Origin: Thermoleophilia bacterium UBA6103
GTDB taxonomy: Bacteria > Actinomycetota > Thermoleophilia > UBA2241
Length of the DNA: 64,000 bases
Direction: 5' to 3'
NCBI GenBank assembly: GCA_002423545.1
Contig: DIWP01000002.1
Span: forward strand, 13,200 to 77,199
Shown: piece after piece, positions 18,778 to 27,899 of the stretch
How the letters are laid out: every line of letters starts with the position of its first letter
Position numbering within the stretch: the stretch's first letter is position 1
Translations under genes and position numbers: made by a program
Notes under the pieces: generated by a model
What the model was told of the DNA's origin: nothing
Database searches by the model: none
The model's input: only the letters and a program-made list of their open reading frames with translations

Positions 18778-19791
18778 TCACGAGTCCGAACGTACCCCGC
18801 CCGGGAATCCCTCGACCTTCGGCTCGCGGCTCATCAGCGAGCGTACGCACTCGCGCGGGTCCTTGCCCAGCTCCAGGGCCTCGTAGACGTTCTCGGTCAC
18901 CGGCATCTCGACACCGAGCTGGGCGCAGAGATCGTGGACGGCGTAGGTCGTCGGGATGCCCTCCACCACCTGCCCGACCAGCTGCTGCAGCTCCGACGGC
19001 GCATGGCCGGCGGCCAGCAGCTCGCCGGCGCGCCGGTTGCGGCTGTGGCGCGACGTACAGGTGGCGATCATGTCGCCGATGCCGGCCAGACCCGCGAACG
19101 TCTCGAAGCGGGCCCCGACCCGCAGCCCGAGGCGGATGACCTCTGCGAGGCTGCGCGTGATGAGGCTGGCGCGTGTGTTGTCGCCGAAGCCGAGGCCGTC
19201 TGACATGCCGACGGCGATGGCGATCGGATTCTTGACGGCGCCGCAGAACTCGACGCCGACCACGTCGGTGTTGCGATACACGCGGAAGACGTCGCTGGTG
19301 ACGACCTGTTGCAGCGCCGCGCACAAGGCCTCATCGTGGGCCGCGATGACGGTGGCCGACGGCATGTCGCGAGCTACTTCTTCGGCGTGGTTGGGCCCGG
19401 AGAGGGCCGCCGCCGGGGCGCCGGTCTCGGCGGCGATGATCTCGGTCGGCCGCCGGAAGGTCCGCAGCTCGAGCCCTTTGGCCAGGGAGAGCTGGAGAGA
19501 CTCCTCCGGCCGCCGCTCGGCGACCCAGCCGGCGACCTCGCGCAGTGCCTGCGTCGGCACCGCGTAGACCACCAGGTCGGTCGCGTCGAGCGACGCTTCC
19601 GAGAGCGCCGCGAACACCACTTCGGGTGGCACCTCCACACCCGGCAGGAAGTGCTCGTTGACGTGCTTCCGGTTGAGCTCGTCGGCCTCTGCCGAAGTGA
19701 GGGTGAGCACCTGCACGGCATGGCCGTTGGCGTGCAGCAGACGGGCGAAAGCGGTCCCCCAGCTTCCCGACCCGACGATGGTGACCTTCAT
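18778..19791 (-). CDS. gpsA: NAD(P)-dependent glycerol-3-phosphate dehydrogenase
   Basis: Makes sn-glycerol-3-phosphate for phospholipid synthesis. The 337-residue protein has a Rossmann start (MKVTIVGSGSWGTAFA), the catalytic-lysine segment GAVKNPIAIAVG, and GFGDNTRASLITR. ATG 19791 is supported by GGAGGT upstream and by family alignment; an in-frame ATG lies at 19839. It directly follows plsY, so both early glycerolipid steps are co-encoded. Confidence 0.96.
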   Translation of the reverse strand: MKVTIVGSGSWGTAFARLLHANGHAVQVLTLTSAEADELNRKHVNEHFLPGVEVPPEVVFAALSEASLDATDLVVYAVPTQALREVAGWVAERRPEESLQLSLAKGLELRTFRRPTEIIAAETGAPAAALSGPNHAEEVARDMPSATVIAAHDEALCAALQQVVTSDVFRVYRNTDVVGVEFCGAVKNPIAIAVGMSDGLGFGDNTRASLITRSLAEVIRLGLRVGARFETFAGLAGIGDMIATCTSRHSRNRRAGELLAAGHAPSELQQLVGQVVEGIPTTYAVHDLCAQLGVEMPVTENVYEALELGKDPRECVRSLMSREPKVEGFPGGVRSDS

Positions 19792-19842
19792 GCGGACCTC
19801 CCCGGTACCGACGGGCTCACGAGACGCGCCCCCGGGCACTGC

Positions 19843-20505
19843 TCACGGCGGCGCCTGCGTCCGGCCTTCATCAGCGGGCCGCTCCCCGGCTTCGCGCCGG
19901 TTCCACGGGAACCGCACACGCGGCTCCCGTCCCCTCACGATGCGGGCGATGTTGCCGTGGTGTGCCAGGATCACCAGCGATCCGAGCACGAGGGCGACGA
20001 TGAGGTACGGCAGCGGCTGGCCGGTGACCCAGGTGATCAGGGGAAAGGCCACCGCCGCCGTGATCGAGGCGGCGCTGACCATTCGTGTGGTCACGAGAGT
20101 GAACAGGAAGGCCGCCAGGACCATCAGGAACACGAGCCACATGAGGCCGAGGACGACGCCGGCGCCGGTGGCGGTCCCCTTGCCGCCGCCGCCGCGCAGA
20201 AAGACCGACTTGACGTGTCCGACGACCGGCAGGGCGGCCAAGATCACGGCCAGCCAGGCCGGGTAGAGCAGGCCGGCCAGCAGCGCCGGCACGGCGCCCT
20301 TGGCGACGTCGCAGATGAGCACGACCGTGCCGGCCCGCGTGCCCAGCACACGGTAGGCGTTGGTGGTCCCCGTGTTGCCGGAGCCGTGCTCGCGGATGTC
20401 GATGCCGCGCGTAGCCCTCCCGATCCAGACACCGAAGGGGACGGCGCCCAGGAGGTAGGCGAACACGCCCAGTGCCACCGCCCCCGCGATCTCGCCGGCG
20501 CTCAC
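19843..20505 (-). CDS. plsY: acyl-phosphate:glycerol-3-phosphate acyltransferase PlsY
   Basis: Integral membrane enzyme transferring acyl groups from acyl-phosphate to glycerol-3-phosphate. The three conserved cytoplasmic motifs are present: GSGNTGTTNAYR (Thr replaces the common Ala), GHVKSVFLRGGGGKG, and HHGNIARI. Several hydrophobic segments span the 220 residues; the C-terminus has a polar tail of about 25 residues. It is sandwiched between der and gpsA. The acyl-phosphate donor ties it to PlsX and to FakA/DegV. Confidence 0.96.
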   Translation of the reverse strand: MSAGEIAGAVALGVFAYLLGAVPFGVWIGRATRGIDIREHGSGNTGTTNAYRVLGTRAGTVVLICDVAKGAVPALLAGLLYPAWLAVILAALPVVGHVKSVFLRGGGGKGTATGAGVVLGLMWLVFLMVLAAFLFTLVTTRMVSAASITAAVAFPLITWVTGQPLPYLIVALVLGSLVILAHHGNIARIVRGREPRVRFPWNRREAGERPADEGRTQAPP

Positions 20506-20514
20506 GCGGTCACC

Positions 20515-21819
20515 TCACGACGTCTTGAAGTCGATGATCAGGGGCACGCCCTCCAGTCCCAGCTCGGCGCGCAGTCGGTTCTCGACGAAGTAGCCGTAGT
20601 CGCGCGTCACCAGCCGCCGGTCGTTGACCTCCAGGGCGAACCGTGGCGGCGCCGTGCCGTACTGGGCCCCGTAGTAGATCTTGAGGCGGCGTCCCTTGCG
20701 GGCCGGAGCCGGCCGCACGCCGCCCAGCGTGCTGAGGATGCGATTGAGCTGGGCGGTCTGCACATGTGCGGCGTAGCGCCGGTCGAGATCGACGAGGGCA
20801 TCGAGGAGCGCCGCCAGACCGTGATGGCGGACGGCCGAGACCGGCAGCACCTGCGGCTTCTGGCGCAGCTTGCGGCTCGCCAGACCGCGGGCGTCGGGCA
20901 GCGACGGCCGCTCCAGGTCCCACTTGTTGTAGGCGATCACGGTGGCGCAGCCGCGCCGTGTGGCCTCGGTGGCGATGCTGAGGTCGAGCTCGCCGATGCC
21001 GACGGTGGCGTCGGCAACCACGACCGCCACGTGTGCCCGATCGAGCGTCTGCAGGCTGCGCAGGTACGAGTAGTACTCCACACCGCTCACCCTCGCGGCC
21101 TTGCGCATGCCGGCGGTGTCGACGAACAGGAAGCGGCCGTGGCGGTTCTGGACGGTGGTGTCGATGGCGTCACGGGTGGTACCCGGGATGTCGCTGACTA
21201 TGGTGCGCGGCTCGCCGACGATGGCGTTGAACAGCGAGGACTTGCCGGCGTTGGGACGGCCGACGATGGCGACCGGCACCACGGCTTCCTCGACATCCTC
21301 GCTCTCGTCCGGGCGCAGCGCCCGCAGATGGGCGACGATCTCGTCGAGCAGCTCGCCGCTGCCGGTACCGTGCACGGCGCTCACCGGCAGCGGATCGCCC
21401 ACGCCGAGTTCGTAGAGGGCCGCGGCCATGGCGTCGGCCCTGGTGTCGTCGAGCTTGTTGGCCGCCAGCAGCACCGGCCTCCCGGCGCGTCGCAGCACGT
21501 CGGCGATCACATGGTCGGCGGGCAGAGGTCCCACGCGGGCATCGACGACGAACAGCACCAGATCGGCGTCACGCACGGCCGCCTTCACCTGCTCCCTGAT
21601 GCCGGCCGCCAGCGGGTGCTCATCGTCCTCATCGAACCCGCCGGTGTCGATCAGGTCGAACGTGAGGCCGCACCACTCTGCCGGTACTGCCTTGCGGTCG
21701 CGCGTGACACCCGGCGTCTCGTGGACGACGGCGGTGCGCGTGCCGCTCAGCCGGTTGATGAGGGTCGACTTGCCGGCGTTCGGTATGCCGACCACCGCCA
21801 CGGCAGGGCGCGCGCTCAT
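20515..21819 (-). CDS. der: ribosome-biogenesis GTPase Der (EngA)
   Basis: Tandem-GTPase required for 50S assembly. The first G domain shows GIPNAGKST and DTGGF; the second shows GRPNAGKSSL, DTAGMRK and NKWDLE. A KH-like C-terminal domain follows (RNA binding). The 434-residue product begins at ATG 21819, where the family begins; an upstream in-frame start at 21927 would add a low-complexity extension and is disfavoured. There is no strong Shine-Dalgarno sequence. Confidence 0.97.
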   Translation of the reverse strand: MSARPAVAVVGIPNAGKSTLINRLSGTRTAVVHETPGVTRDRKAVPAEWCGLTFDLIDTGGFDEDDEHPLAAGIREQVKAAVRDADLVLFVVDARVGPLPADHVIADVLRRAGRPVLLAANKLDDTRADAMAAALYELGVGDPLPVSAVHGTGSGELLDEIVAHLRALRPDESEDVEEAVVPVAIVGRPNAGKSSLFNAIVGEPRTIVSDIPGTTRDAIDTTVQNRHGRFLFVDTAGMRKAARVSGVEYYSYLRSLQTLDRAHVAVVVADATVGIGELDLSIATEATRRGCATVIAYNKWDLERPSLPDARGLASRKLRQKPQVLPVSAVRHHGLAALLDALVDLDRRYAAHVQTAQLNRILSTLGGVRPAPARKGRRLKIYYGAQYGTAPPRFALEVNDRRLVTRDYGYFVENRLRAELGLEGVPLIIDFKTS

Positions 21820-21896
21820 GTGGGCCGTGTACCGGCCGGCGTCGCGCCTGCCGGTACGGCACTGTCGGGAGAAGATCCACGGAAGGACATGGGCGC

Positions 21897-21902
21897 AGTG
21901 TA
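21897..21902 (-). promoter_or_regulatory. possible -10 box of a der promoter
   Basis: TACACT on the minus strand within the 139-base DUF512-der gap. The predicted leader of about 70 bases contains a GTACCGG...CCGGTAC stem near the der start. No good -35 is present. Confidence 0.35.
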
Positions 21903-21958
21903 GCAAAGCCACACGGTCAGACCGCACGCGAGGGGCAGGAACGGCCCTGGAGGACTCC

Positions 21959-23227
21959 TCACGAAGCGGCGGCCGACGTCTCCAGGGCAGCGGCGAGCGA
22001 CCCGGCGACGAGCAGGCGTCCCGCGCAGGCGCGGCGCAGCTCGGCGACCGTGACGTCGTCCAAAGTCACCTCACTGTATGGCGGCAGGAACGCGCGCGGC
22101 ACCACCAGCCACTCCCCGCTCCCCAGCGGTGCACGGCGCAGCTCGGCAATGACCTCACGTCCGCCGAGAAGCCCCGTCACCGTCACATGCGGTCCGAAGA
22201 GGCGGTTGTGGACCACGAAGGGGCGGGCGTCGCCGAGCAGCTCGCACGCCCGCCGCACGACCGGTTCTGCAAGCGTGCCGCTGAGCAGCGCCAGAGGCGG
22301 CCGCACCGGTCCCCGGCGCGCCGAGCCGGCCGCCTCGTCGAGGAAAGCTGCGCAGATGCCGATCCCATTCTCGTACTGCAGCTCGGCGTCGGCCTCCGGC
22401 GGCGTGGCGCCGCAGAGCAGGTAGAGCTCGTCGGCGGCGTGCACGAAGGCGCGGCCCCGCTCGCGTCGCAGACGATGCTGCAGAGCCTCGATGAGCGTCA
22501 CGGCCGTCTCGGCGTCGCCGGGCGTGACGCGGCGCAGCTCTCCCTCCGCTGCCAGCGACACCGGTACCACCCCGACGTCCTGGATGCTCTCCAGCCCGGC
22601 CAGCCGGAGGATCGTCTCTTCGAGGATGACACCATCGTTCCAGCCCGGACACAGGACGATCTGCACGTGCGAGCGTATCCCCGCCGCGGCGAGACGCTCC
22701 AGCCGGGCCCGCGTCGGCCGTGCCGCCGGCCCCATGAGAGCCACACGGGTGTCGTCGTCCCAGGCATGAAGCGAGACGTAGAGCGGCGAGAGGTGAAGCC
22801 GTTCCACACGCGCCAGGTCGGCATCTTCCATGTTGCTCAAGGTGACGAAGTTCCCCTCCAGGAATGACAGGCGATAGTCGTCGTCCTTGACGTAGAGCCC
22901 GGCCCTGAGGCCGGGCGGGAGCTGGTCGACGAAGCAGAACCGACACGCGTTGCGACAGACCCGCGGCGTCGAGCCGAGACCGCCCGCCAGCTCCACCCCG
23001 TGCCACTCCCCGGGCGCGCAGCAGATCTCCAGCGTCAGCCGGCGACCGGCGCGCTCCACCTCGACCTCGAAGCAGCCGTCTGCCGCCACGAACTCCAGGT
23101 CCAGGACGTCGACCGCCGGTCCGCCGTCCACTGCCAGCAGGCGGTCGCCGGTCCGCAAGCCCCCGCGTAGTGCCGCTCCGGAGACCGCCTCGACCGGCAG
23201 CCCTCCCGGCGGGCCCGCGCAGGTCAC
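21959..23227 (-). CDS. PDZ - radical SAM - DUF512 protein
   Basis: A 422-residue protein of the TIGR03279 type. Residues about 5-60 form a PDZ-like domain (GGLRTGDRLLAVDG). The radical SAM cluster motif is CRNACRFCF near residue 91, and the C-terminal DUF512 segment includes NRLFGPHVTVTGLL. Family members often sit beside der, as here. Their reaction is unknown. The gene overlaps ispH by 4 bases. Absence of a signal peptide argues for a cytoplasmic role, with the PDZ-like domain perhaps recognising a protein C-terminus. Confidence 0.9.
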   Translation of the reverse strand: MTCAGPPGGLPVEAVSGAALRGGLRTGDRLLAVDGGPAVDVLDLEFVAADGCFEVEVERAGRRLTLEICCAPGEWHGVELAGGLGSTPRVCRNACRFCFVDQLPPGLRAGLYVKDDDYRLSFLEGNFVTLSNMEDADLARVERLHLSPLYVSLHAWDDDTRVALMGPAARPTRARLERLAAAGIRSHVQIVLCPGWNDGVILEETILRLAGLESIQDVGVVPVSLAAEGELRRVTPGDAETAVTLIEALQHRLRRERGRAFVHAADELYLLCGATPPEADAELQYENGIGICAAFLDEAAGSARRGPVRPPLALLSGTLAEPVVRRACELLGDARPFVVHNRLFGPHVTVTGLLGGREVIAELRRAPLGSGEWLVVPRAFLPPYSEVTLDDVTVAELRRACAGRLLVAGSLAAALETSAAAS

Positions 23228-24132
23228 GGCTCGTGGTCCGATGCTGCGAGCTCCTCGAGCGTGGCCACGGCCGCGTCGATCTCCGCGTCGGGCGTCGACG
23301 CTCCGGCGGTGACGCCGATGCGCCGCGCGCCCCGCAGCGAGACGTCGTGAAGCTCGTCGGCACGCTCGATGTGCACCGTCCGCGGCTGGATCGCCCGGCA
23401 GATCTCGGCCAGACGAGTCGTGTTGGCGCTGTTGCGCCCACCCACCACGACGACCAGGTCGACGTCGCGCGCCAGCGCCCGGGCGGCCTCCTGACGGCGC
23501 TCGGTGGCTTCGCAGACGGTGTTGTAGACGAGCGTCTCGCGGGCCAGAGGCGTGATCGCCGCGACGAGCCGCGACAGGTTCTCACGGGTCTGCGTCGTCT
23601 GCACCACCACGCCGACACGGCGGCCGGCGATCGCCGCCACATCCAGCTGATCGGCATCCTCGACGACCACGGCGTCCTCACCGGCGCAGGCCGCCAGACC
23701 GATGACCTCGGGGTGGTCGCGCTCGCCGAGCACCACCACGACGTATCCGCGGCGGGCGAGCGTCGACGCCTTGCGCTGCGCCACCGTCACGAACGGGCAG
23801 GTGGCGTCCACGACCCGCAACCCACGGGCGCGAGCCCGTTCCACGACCTCCGGTGGCACGCCGTGCGTACGGACGACGAGCGTGCCGCCGGCGACCTGCT
23901 CCACGTCCGCCACGGCGGCCACGCCGCGAGCAGCCAGCTCGTCGACCACGCCGGGGTTGTGGATGATCGGACCCAGAGTGGCGATCGGAGGACCGTGACG
24001 CCCCAGCGCCTCATCGGTGAGGCGCAGGGCCCGCTCCACGCCGTAGCAGTAGCCGGCGTGCGCCGCGACGGTGATCGTGAGCCGGCCTGCGGCGACGGCG
24101 CGACCGGCCTCCTGACGGTCAGGCTCGCTCAT
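23224..24132 (-). CDS. ispH: 4-hydroxy-3-methylbut-2-enyl diphosphate reductase
   Basis: Last step of the MEP isoprenoid pathway; it needs a 4Fe-4S cluster. The three cluster cysteines are in GYCYGVERAL, DATCPFV and NTVCEATERRQ. Substrate-binding residues are in HNPGVVDEL, THGVPPEV and RDHPEVIG. ATG 24132 (MSEP...) is slightly better placed than ATG 24150, which would overlap plsC further. Its 3' end overlaps the DUF512 gene by 4 bases. Confidence 0.95.
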   Translation of the reverse strand: MSEPDRQEAGRAVAAGRLTITVAAHAGYCYGVERALRLTDEALGRHGPPIATLGPIIHNPGVVDELAARGVAAVADVEQVAGGTLVVRTHGVPPEVVERARARGLRVVDATCPFVTVAQRKASTLARRGYVVVVLGERDHPEVIGLAACAGEDAVVVEDADQLDVAAIAGRRVGVVVQTTQTRENLSRLVAAITPLARETLVYNTVCEATERRQEAARALARDVDLVVVVGGRNSANTTRLAEICRAIQPRTVHIERADELHDVSLRGARRIGVTAGASTPDAEIDAAVATLEELAASDHEP

Positions 24133-24769
24133 AGAGCTCGGCGACCGCATCGTGCAGACGCTGCGCCGCCGCTGTGTAAGCGGCGCTGCGCCGGCCCTCT
24201 ATGTCGCTCAGGTCGACCGGTGGCCCGATCACGACTCGCACGCGCGGGAACCGCGGCACGCCGCCGTCCATCAGCCGCCGGGTGCCTTTGAGTGCCACCG
24301 GCAGGATCGGGGCGCCGCTGCGCAGGGCCAGCATGCCGATCCCAGCGTGGAACTCGTGCACGCGGTCGTCGTGATAGCGGTGACCCTCGGGGAACATCAG
24401 CAGCATCCCACCGTCGGCCACGATGTCCAGCGACGCCCGCAGTGCCTCGATATCCGCCGTCCCGCGCTTGATCGGGAACGCTCCCAGCATCGTGACGAGG
24501 CGGCCGAAGAAGCGACTGCCGAACAGCTCCGACTTGGCCATGAACCGCAGGGGACGACGAAACGCCATCGCCGTCAGGACCGGATCGCCCCAGCTCTTGT
24601 GCGTCACAGCAAGGATGACACCGCCGGAAGCGGGGACATGGCCGCTGCCCCTCACCCGGAATCTGTAGAGGGGGACGACCACACACGCGCAGAAGACCCT
24701 CAGCGCCGCATACAGCGGCGGATCGCCACGCCCGATGACGGGTACCCCGCGTGCCTTCCAGGGGTTCAC
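24119..24769 (-). CDS. plsC: 1-acyl-sn-glycerol-3-phosphate acyltransferase (PlsC family)
   Basis: Adds the second acyl chain in phosphatidate synthesis. The 216-residue protein has an N-terminal hydrophobic segment (ALRVFCACVVVPLYRF), the HX4D catalytic motif as HKSWGD near residue 57, and a motif III variant FPEGHR where FPEGTR is usual. It overlaps cmk by 4 bases; the cmk-plsC-ispH order is common in Gram-positive genomes. Confidence 0.9.
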   Translation of the reverse strand: MNPWKARGVPVIGRGDPPLYAALRVFCACVVVPLYRFRVRGSGHVPASGGVILAVTHKSWGDPVLTAMAFRRPLRFMAKSELFGSRFFGRLVTMLGAFPIKRGTADIEALRASLDIVADGGMLLMFPEGHRYHDDRVHEFHAGIGMLALRSGAPILPVALKGTRRLMDGGVPRFPRVRVVIGPPVDLSDIEGRRSAAYTAAAQRLHDAVAELYERA

Positions 24770-25431
24770 CGTCCGACTGCATCCCGGTCGCCGACGAGTG
24801 CCGACAGGGCGGCGACCACCTCGTCGATGCTCAACGCCGTCGTGTCGACGACGACGGCGTCGGCGGCCGCGCGCAGCGGCGCCACGTCGCGTCCGGCGTC
24901 GAAGCGGTCGCGCGCCTCGATGGCCGCCAGCGTCTCGGCGGAGCTGGTGTGCTCGCCCTTGGCGATCAGCTCCTTGCGGCGGCGCTCCGCGCGCACCGCG
25001 GGATCGGCGGTGAGGTAGACCTTGACCGCTGCATCGGGAAAGACCACCGTGCCGATGTCGCGACCCTCCATGACGCAGTCGCCGTCCTGGGCGAGCCGGC
25101 GCTGCTGTTCGACGAGGATGTCGCGGACCGCCGCGTGGGCGGAGACCTCCGAGACCGACGCCGAGACCGACGGACGGCGTATCTCCTCACTCACGTCGGT
25201 CTCGCCGGCCAGTACGCGGCCTTCGGGCGTGAACGAGATGTGGGCGTTCCGTGTCAGGGCCGTCAGGCTGGCGGCATCGTCGAGCGCCACGCCGTCCCGC
25301 AGCGCGAGATAGGCGACGGCCCGATACATGGCGCCCGTATCCAGGTAGAGCCAGCCGAGTCGCGCCGCCAGAAGGCGCGCCACCGTGCTCTTGCCGGAGC
25401 CGGCCGGTCCATCGATGGCGATCACAGTCAT
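24766..25431 (-). CDS. cmk: cytidylate kinase
   Basis: Phosphorylates CMP and dCMP. The 221-residue P-loop kinase has the Walker A IDGPAGSGKST at the N-terminus, LDTGAMYRA, the CMP-binding EGRDIGTVVFPDA, and DRFDAGRDVAPL. It begins immediately after the aroA stop on the minus strand (TAG|ATG, no gap in the opposite reading), within the aromatic/lipid operon. Confidence 0.97.
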   Translation of the reverse strand: MTVIAIDGPAGSGKSTVARLLAARLGWLYLDTGAMYRAVAYLALRDGVALDDAASLTALTRNAHISFTPEGRVLAGETDVSEEIRRPSVSASVSEVSAHAAVRDILVEQQRRLAQDGDCVMEGRDIGTVVFPDAAVKVYLTADPAVRAERRRKELIAKGEHTSSAETLAAIEARDRFDAGRDVAPLRAAADAVVVDTTALSIDEVVAALSALVGDRDAVGR

Positions 25432-26742
25432 CTAGCTCAGCACCTCCTCGAGTGTGTGCCGAAAGCCGGGGAACGAGACCTCGGCCGCCTCGAAACGCTC
25501 GACGGTCACGCCGTCGCGGGACATGAGCCCGGCGACCGCGCCCAGCATGGCAAGACGATGATCGCCGCGGCTGTCCACGACGCCGCCGAGCAGCCGGCGC
25601 GGCTGGACCAGCAGCGCATCACCGACGACATCGACGCGTCCGCCGAGGCGGGTGATGATGTCGGCGACGGCGGTCAGTCTGTCGGATTCCTTGACTCGCA
25701 GCTCCGCGAGCCCCTCGATCACCGTCTCTTCCTGCGCCGCCGTCGCCACAAGTGCGAGCAGCGGCACCTCGTCTATCAGCAGCGGGACCTCCTCCGCAGA
25801 CACCTGCACGCCGCGAAGGGCGGCCTGCTCCACGCGCAGATCGCCACACGGCTCGCCGTCGTCGGCCGAGACCTCCCAGCCGACGCGGGCTCCCATACGA
25901 CGCAGCACCTTGTAGAAGCCCATGCGAGTGGGGTTGAGCCCTACGTCGTGTACCACGAGGCTCGAGCCGGGTATCAAGGCGGCCGCGGCGACCAGGAACG
26001 CGGCCGAGCTCGGGTCGCCGGGGATGCTGACCGAGTCGAGTGCCAACTCCGGGCGGCCGCTCAGCGTGATGACGCCGGCCGAAGTGTCCACGTCGGCGCC
26101 GGCCAGACGCAGCAGCCGCTCCGTGTGGTCGCGGCTCGGCGAGGGTTCCACGACCTCGGTGGCCCCTTCCGCGTGCAGACCGGCCAGCAGGACGCACGAC
26201 TTCACTTGAGCGCTGGCCACAGGCAGTCCATAGCGGATGGCCTGTACGCGCCCGCCGTGCACGATCACCGGCGGATAGCGGCCGTCGCGGGCCGTCGCCG
26301 TCACGCCCATCCGTCGCAACGGCTCCATGATGCGGTCCATCGGACGCCGCCGCAGGCTCTCGTCGCCGTCTATCACGACACGACCGTCGACACCGGCCGC
26401 GAGGCCGGCCAGAAGACGCATCGTGGTGCCGGAGTTGCCGGCGTCGAGGACGCCCTGCGGGGCCGCCAGACCATCCAGCCCCACCCCGTGGACGATGACA
26501 TCGTCCACGGCGGCATCCCGGCGAGCGTCGTCGACCGGCTCGATGCGCACGCCGAGCCCTCGCAGGCAGCGCACCGTCGACTGCGTGTCTCCCGCCCAGA
26601 GCGGGTGCACGATCCGTACCGGGCCGCAACAGACCGCGGCGATCATGAGCGCCCGGTGAGTGATCGACTTGTCGGCAGGCACCGTCAGCTCGCCGTGCAG
26701 CGGCCGGGTCGTCGGAGAGAACGTGACGCTCACCGGACTCAC
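25432..26742 (-). CDS. aroA: 3-phosphoshikimate 1-carboxyvinyltransferase (EPSP synthase)
   Basis: Sixth step of the shikimate pathway. The 436-residue protein shows PADKSITHRA near residue 22, DAGNSGTTMRLLAG near 90, GDESLRRRPM, LRVKESDRL and DSRGDHRLAM. The PEP and shikimate-3-phosphate contacts look intact. It overlaps tyrA by 4 bases. Confidence 0.97.
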   Translation of the reverse strand: MSPVSVTFSPTTRPLHGELTVPADKSITHRALMIAAVCCGPVRIVHPLWAGDTQSTVRCLRGLGVRIEPVDDARRDAAVDDVIVHGVGLDGLAAPQGVLDAGNSGTTMRLLAGLAAGVDGRVVIDGDESLRRRPMDRIMEPLRRMGVTATARDGRYPPVIVHGGRVQAIRYGLPVASAQVKSCVLLAGLHAEGATEVVEPSPSRDHTERLLRLAGADVDTSAGVITLSGRPELALDSVSIPGDPSSAAFLVAAAALIPGSSLVVHDVGLNPTRMGFYKVLRRMGARVGWEVSADDGEPCGDLRVEQAALRGVQVSAEEVPLLIDEVPLLALVATAAQEETVIEGLAELRVKESDRLTAVADIITRLGGRVDVVGDALLVQPRRLLGGVVDSRGDHRLAMLGAVAGLMSRDGVTVERFEAAEVSFPGFRHTLEEVLS

Positions 26743-27863
26743 CCGGCGACCCGCCCCACGACCGGTTCATAGCCCAGATCCGCGAGCAGATCGGCCGCCC
26801 GCCGCGACACCGCTTCACCGAGAAGATAGACCGCCAGCACGCCCCCCAGCTCGGCGCTCTCGTGATGCATCGAGAGGTCCTCGATGTTGATGCCGGCGTC
26901 GCCGAGCGCCACCATGATGTCTCGATAGACACCGGGACGGTCGGGGATGCGCACCGTGAGACGGAAGAGGTCGGCCGGCGGCAGGCTGCTCTCTTCGAGG
27001 AGTCGGGTACGGTGGTCGGCCGCCCGCGCGATGGTCGCCGCGACGCGGTCCTCGTCCGCCGCTTCGATCGCCGCGGTGACCTCTTCAAGACGAGCGCGGA
27101 ACTCGCGCAGCGAGGCCAGCAGAGCCTCTCTGTTCTCGGCGAAGATGTCGGTCCAGATGCGCGGATTGGCGCCGGCGACGCGCGTCATGTCGCGGAAGCT
27201 CGGCCCGGCGCTCACGAGGGCATCGCGGCCGCCGCGGTGCTCGCCGGCCTGTGTCATCAGTGCGTTGGCGATGACGTGCGGCAGGTGGCTGAGCAGCGCC
27301 ATGAGGCGGTCGTGCTCGAACGGATCCACCGCCACCGGCCGGGCGCCGATCTCCGTGAGGAACCCGAACAGACGCTGGACGGCGCCGGGATCGACGTGCG
27401 CCCCCGGGGTGAGGAAGTAGGTGGCGCCGCGATACAGCGAGGCGGTGGCGTGGATCACGCCGGCCGTCTCCGCTCCGCACAGCGGGTGGCCGCCGACGAA
27501 CCGCCGCTGCTCCTGACGCGTCAGCTCGGTCATGAGTCGGCCCTTGGTGGAACCCATGTCGGTGACCACGGCGTGCTCGGGCGCCGCCGCGAGGGCGGCG
27601 TGCACGTGCTGCGGGATCAGGCGCACCGGCGTGGCGACGAACACCAGATCGGCGTCACGGCAGGCGTCCTCGAGCGTGGCGCACGACGCGGTGATGGCTC
27701 CCAGTTCCAGGGCCGTGGCGAGCGTCTCGCTGGAACGGCTGAAGCCGAGGACACGGCCTGCCGCCCCTCGGCCGCGCGCCGCCAGCCCCAGCGAGCCACC
27801 CATGAGGCCGACCCCGATGATGGCGATGGTCGGGCCGGCCTGAGGACGTACGTCGTCACTCAT
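26739..27863 (-). CDS. tyrA: prephenate dehydrogenase with C-terminal ACT domain
   Basis: Oxidative decarboxylation of prephenate toward tyrosine. The N-terminal Rossmann motif is GVGLMGGSLGLA, with the catalytic histidine in GGHPLCGAETAG. An ACT regulatory domain occupies the last 80 or so residues (RLTVRIPDRPGVYRDIM), predicting feedback control by an aromatic amino acid. Length 374. It overlaps aroA downstream. Confidence 0.95.
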   Translation of the reverse strand: MSDDVRPQAGPTIAIIGVGLMGGSLGLAARGRGAAGRVLGFSRSSETLATALELGAITASCATLEDACRDADLVFVATPVRLIPQHVHAALAAAPEHAVVTDMGSTKGRLMTELTRQEQRRFVGGHPLCGAETAGVIHATASLYRGATYFLTPGAHVDPGAVQRLFGFLTEIGARPVAVDPFEHDRLMALLSHLPHVIANALMTQAGEHRGGRDALVSAGPSFRDMTRVAGANPRIWTDIFAENREALLASLREFRARLEEVTAAIEAADEDRVAATIARAADHRTRLLEESSLPPADLFRLTVRIPDRPGVYRDIMVALGDAGINIEDLSMHHESAELGGVLAVYLLGEAVSRRAADLLADLGYEPVVGRVAG

Positions 27864-27899
27864 GGCGCGTACCGTGTCCGTGGACTTCGCCGCTCTGCT

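Noticed and set aside
19309..21903. 864-codon open frame on the plus strand, opposite gpsA, plsY and der
   Set aside because: It mirrors well-supported minus-strand genes, has no family motif, and arises from GC-rich third positions.
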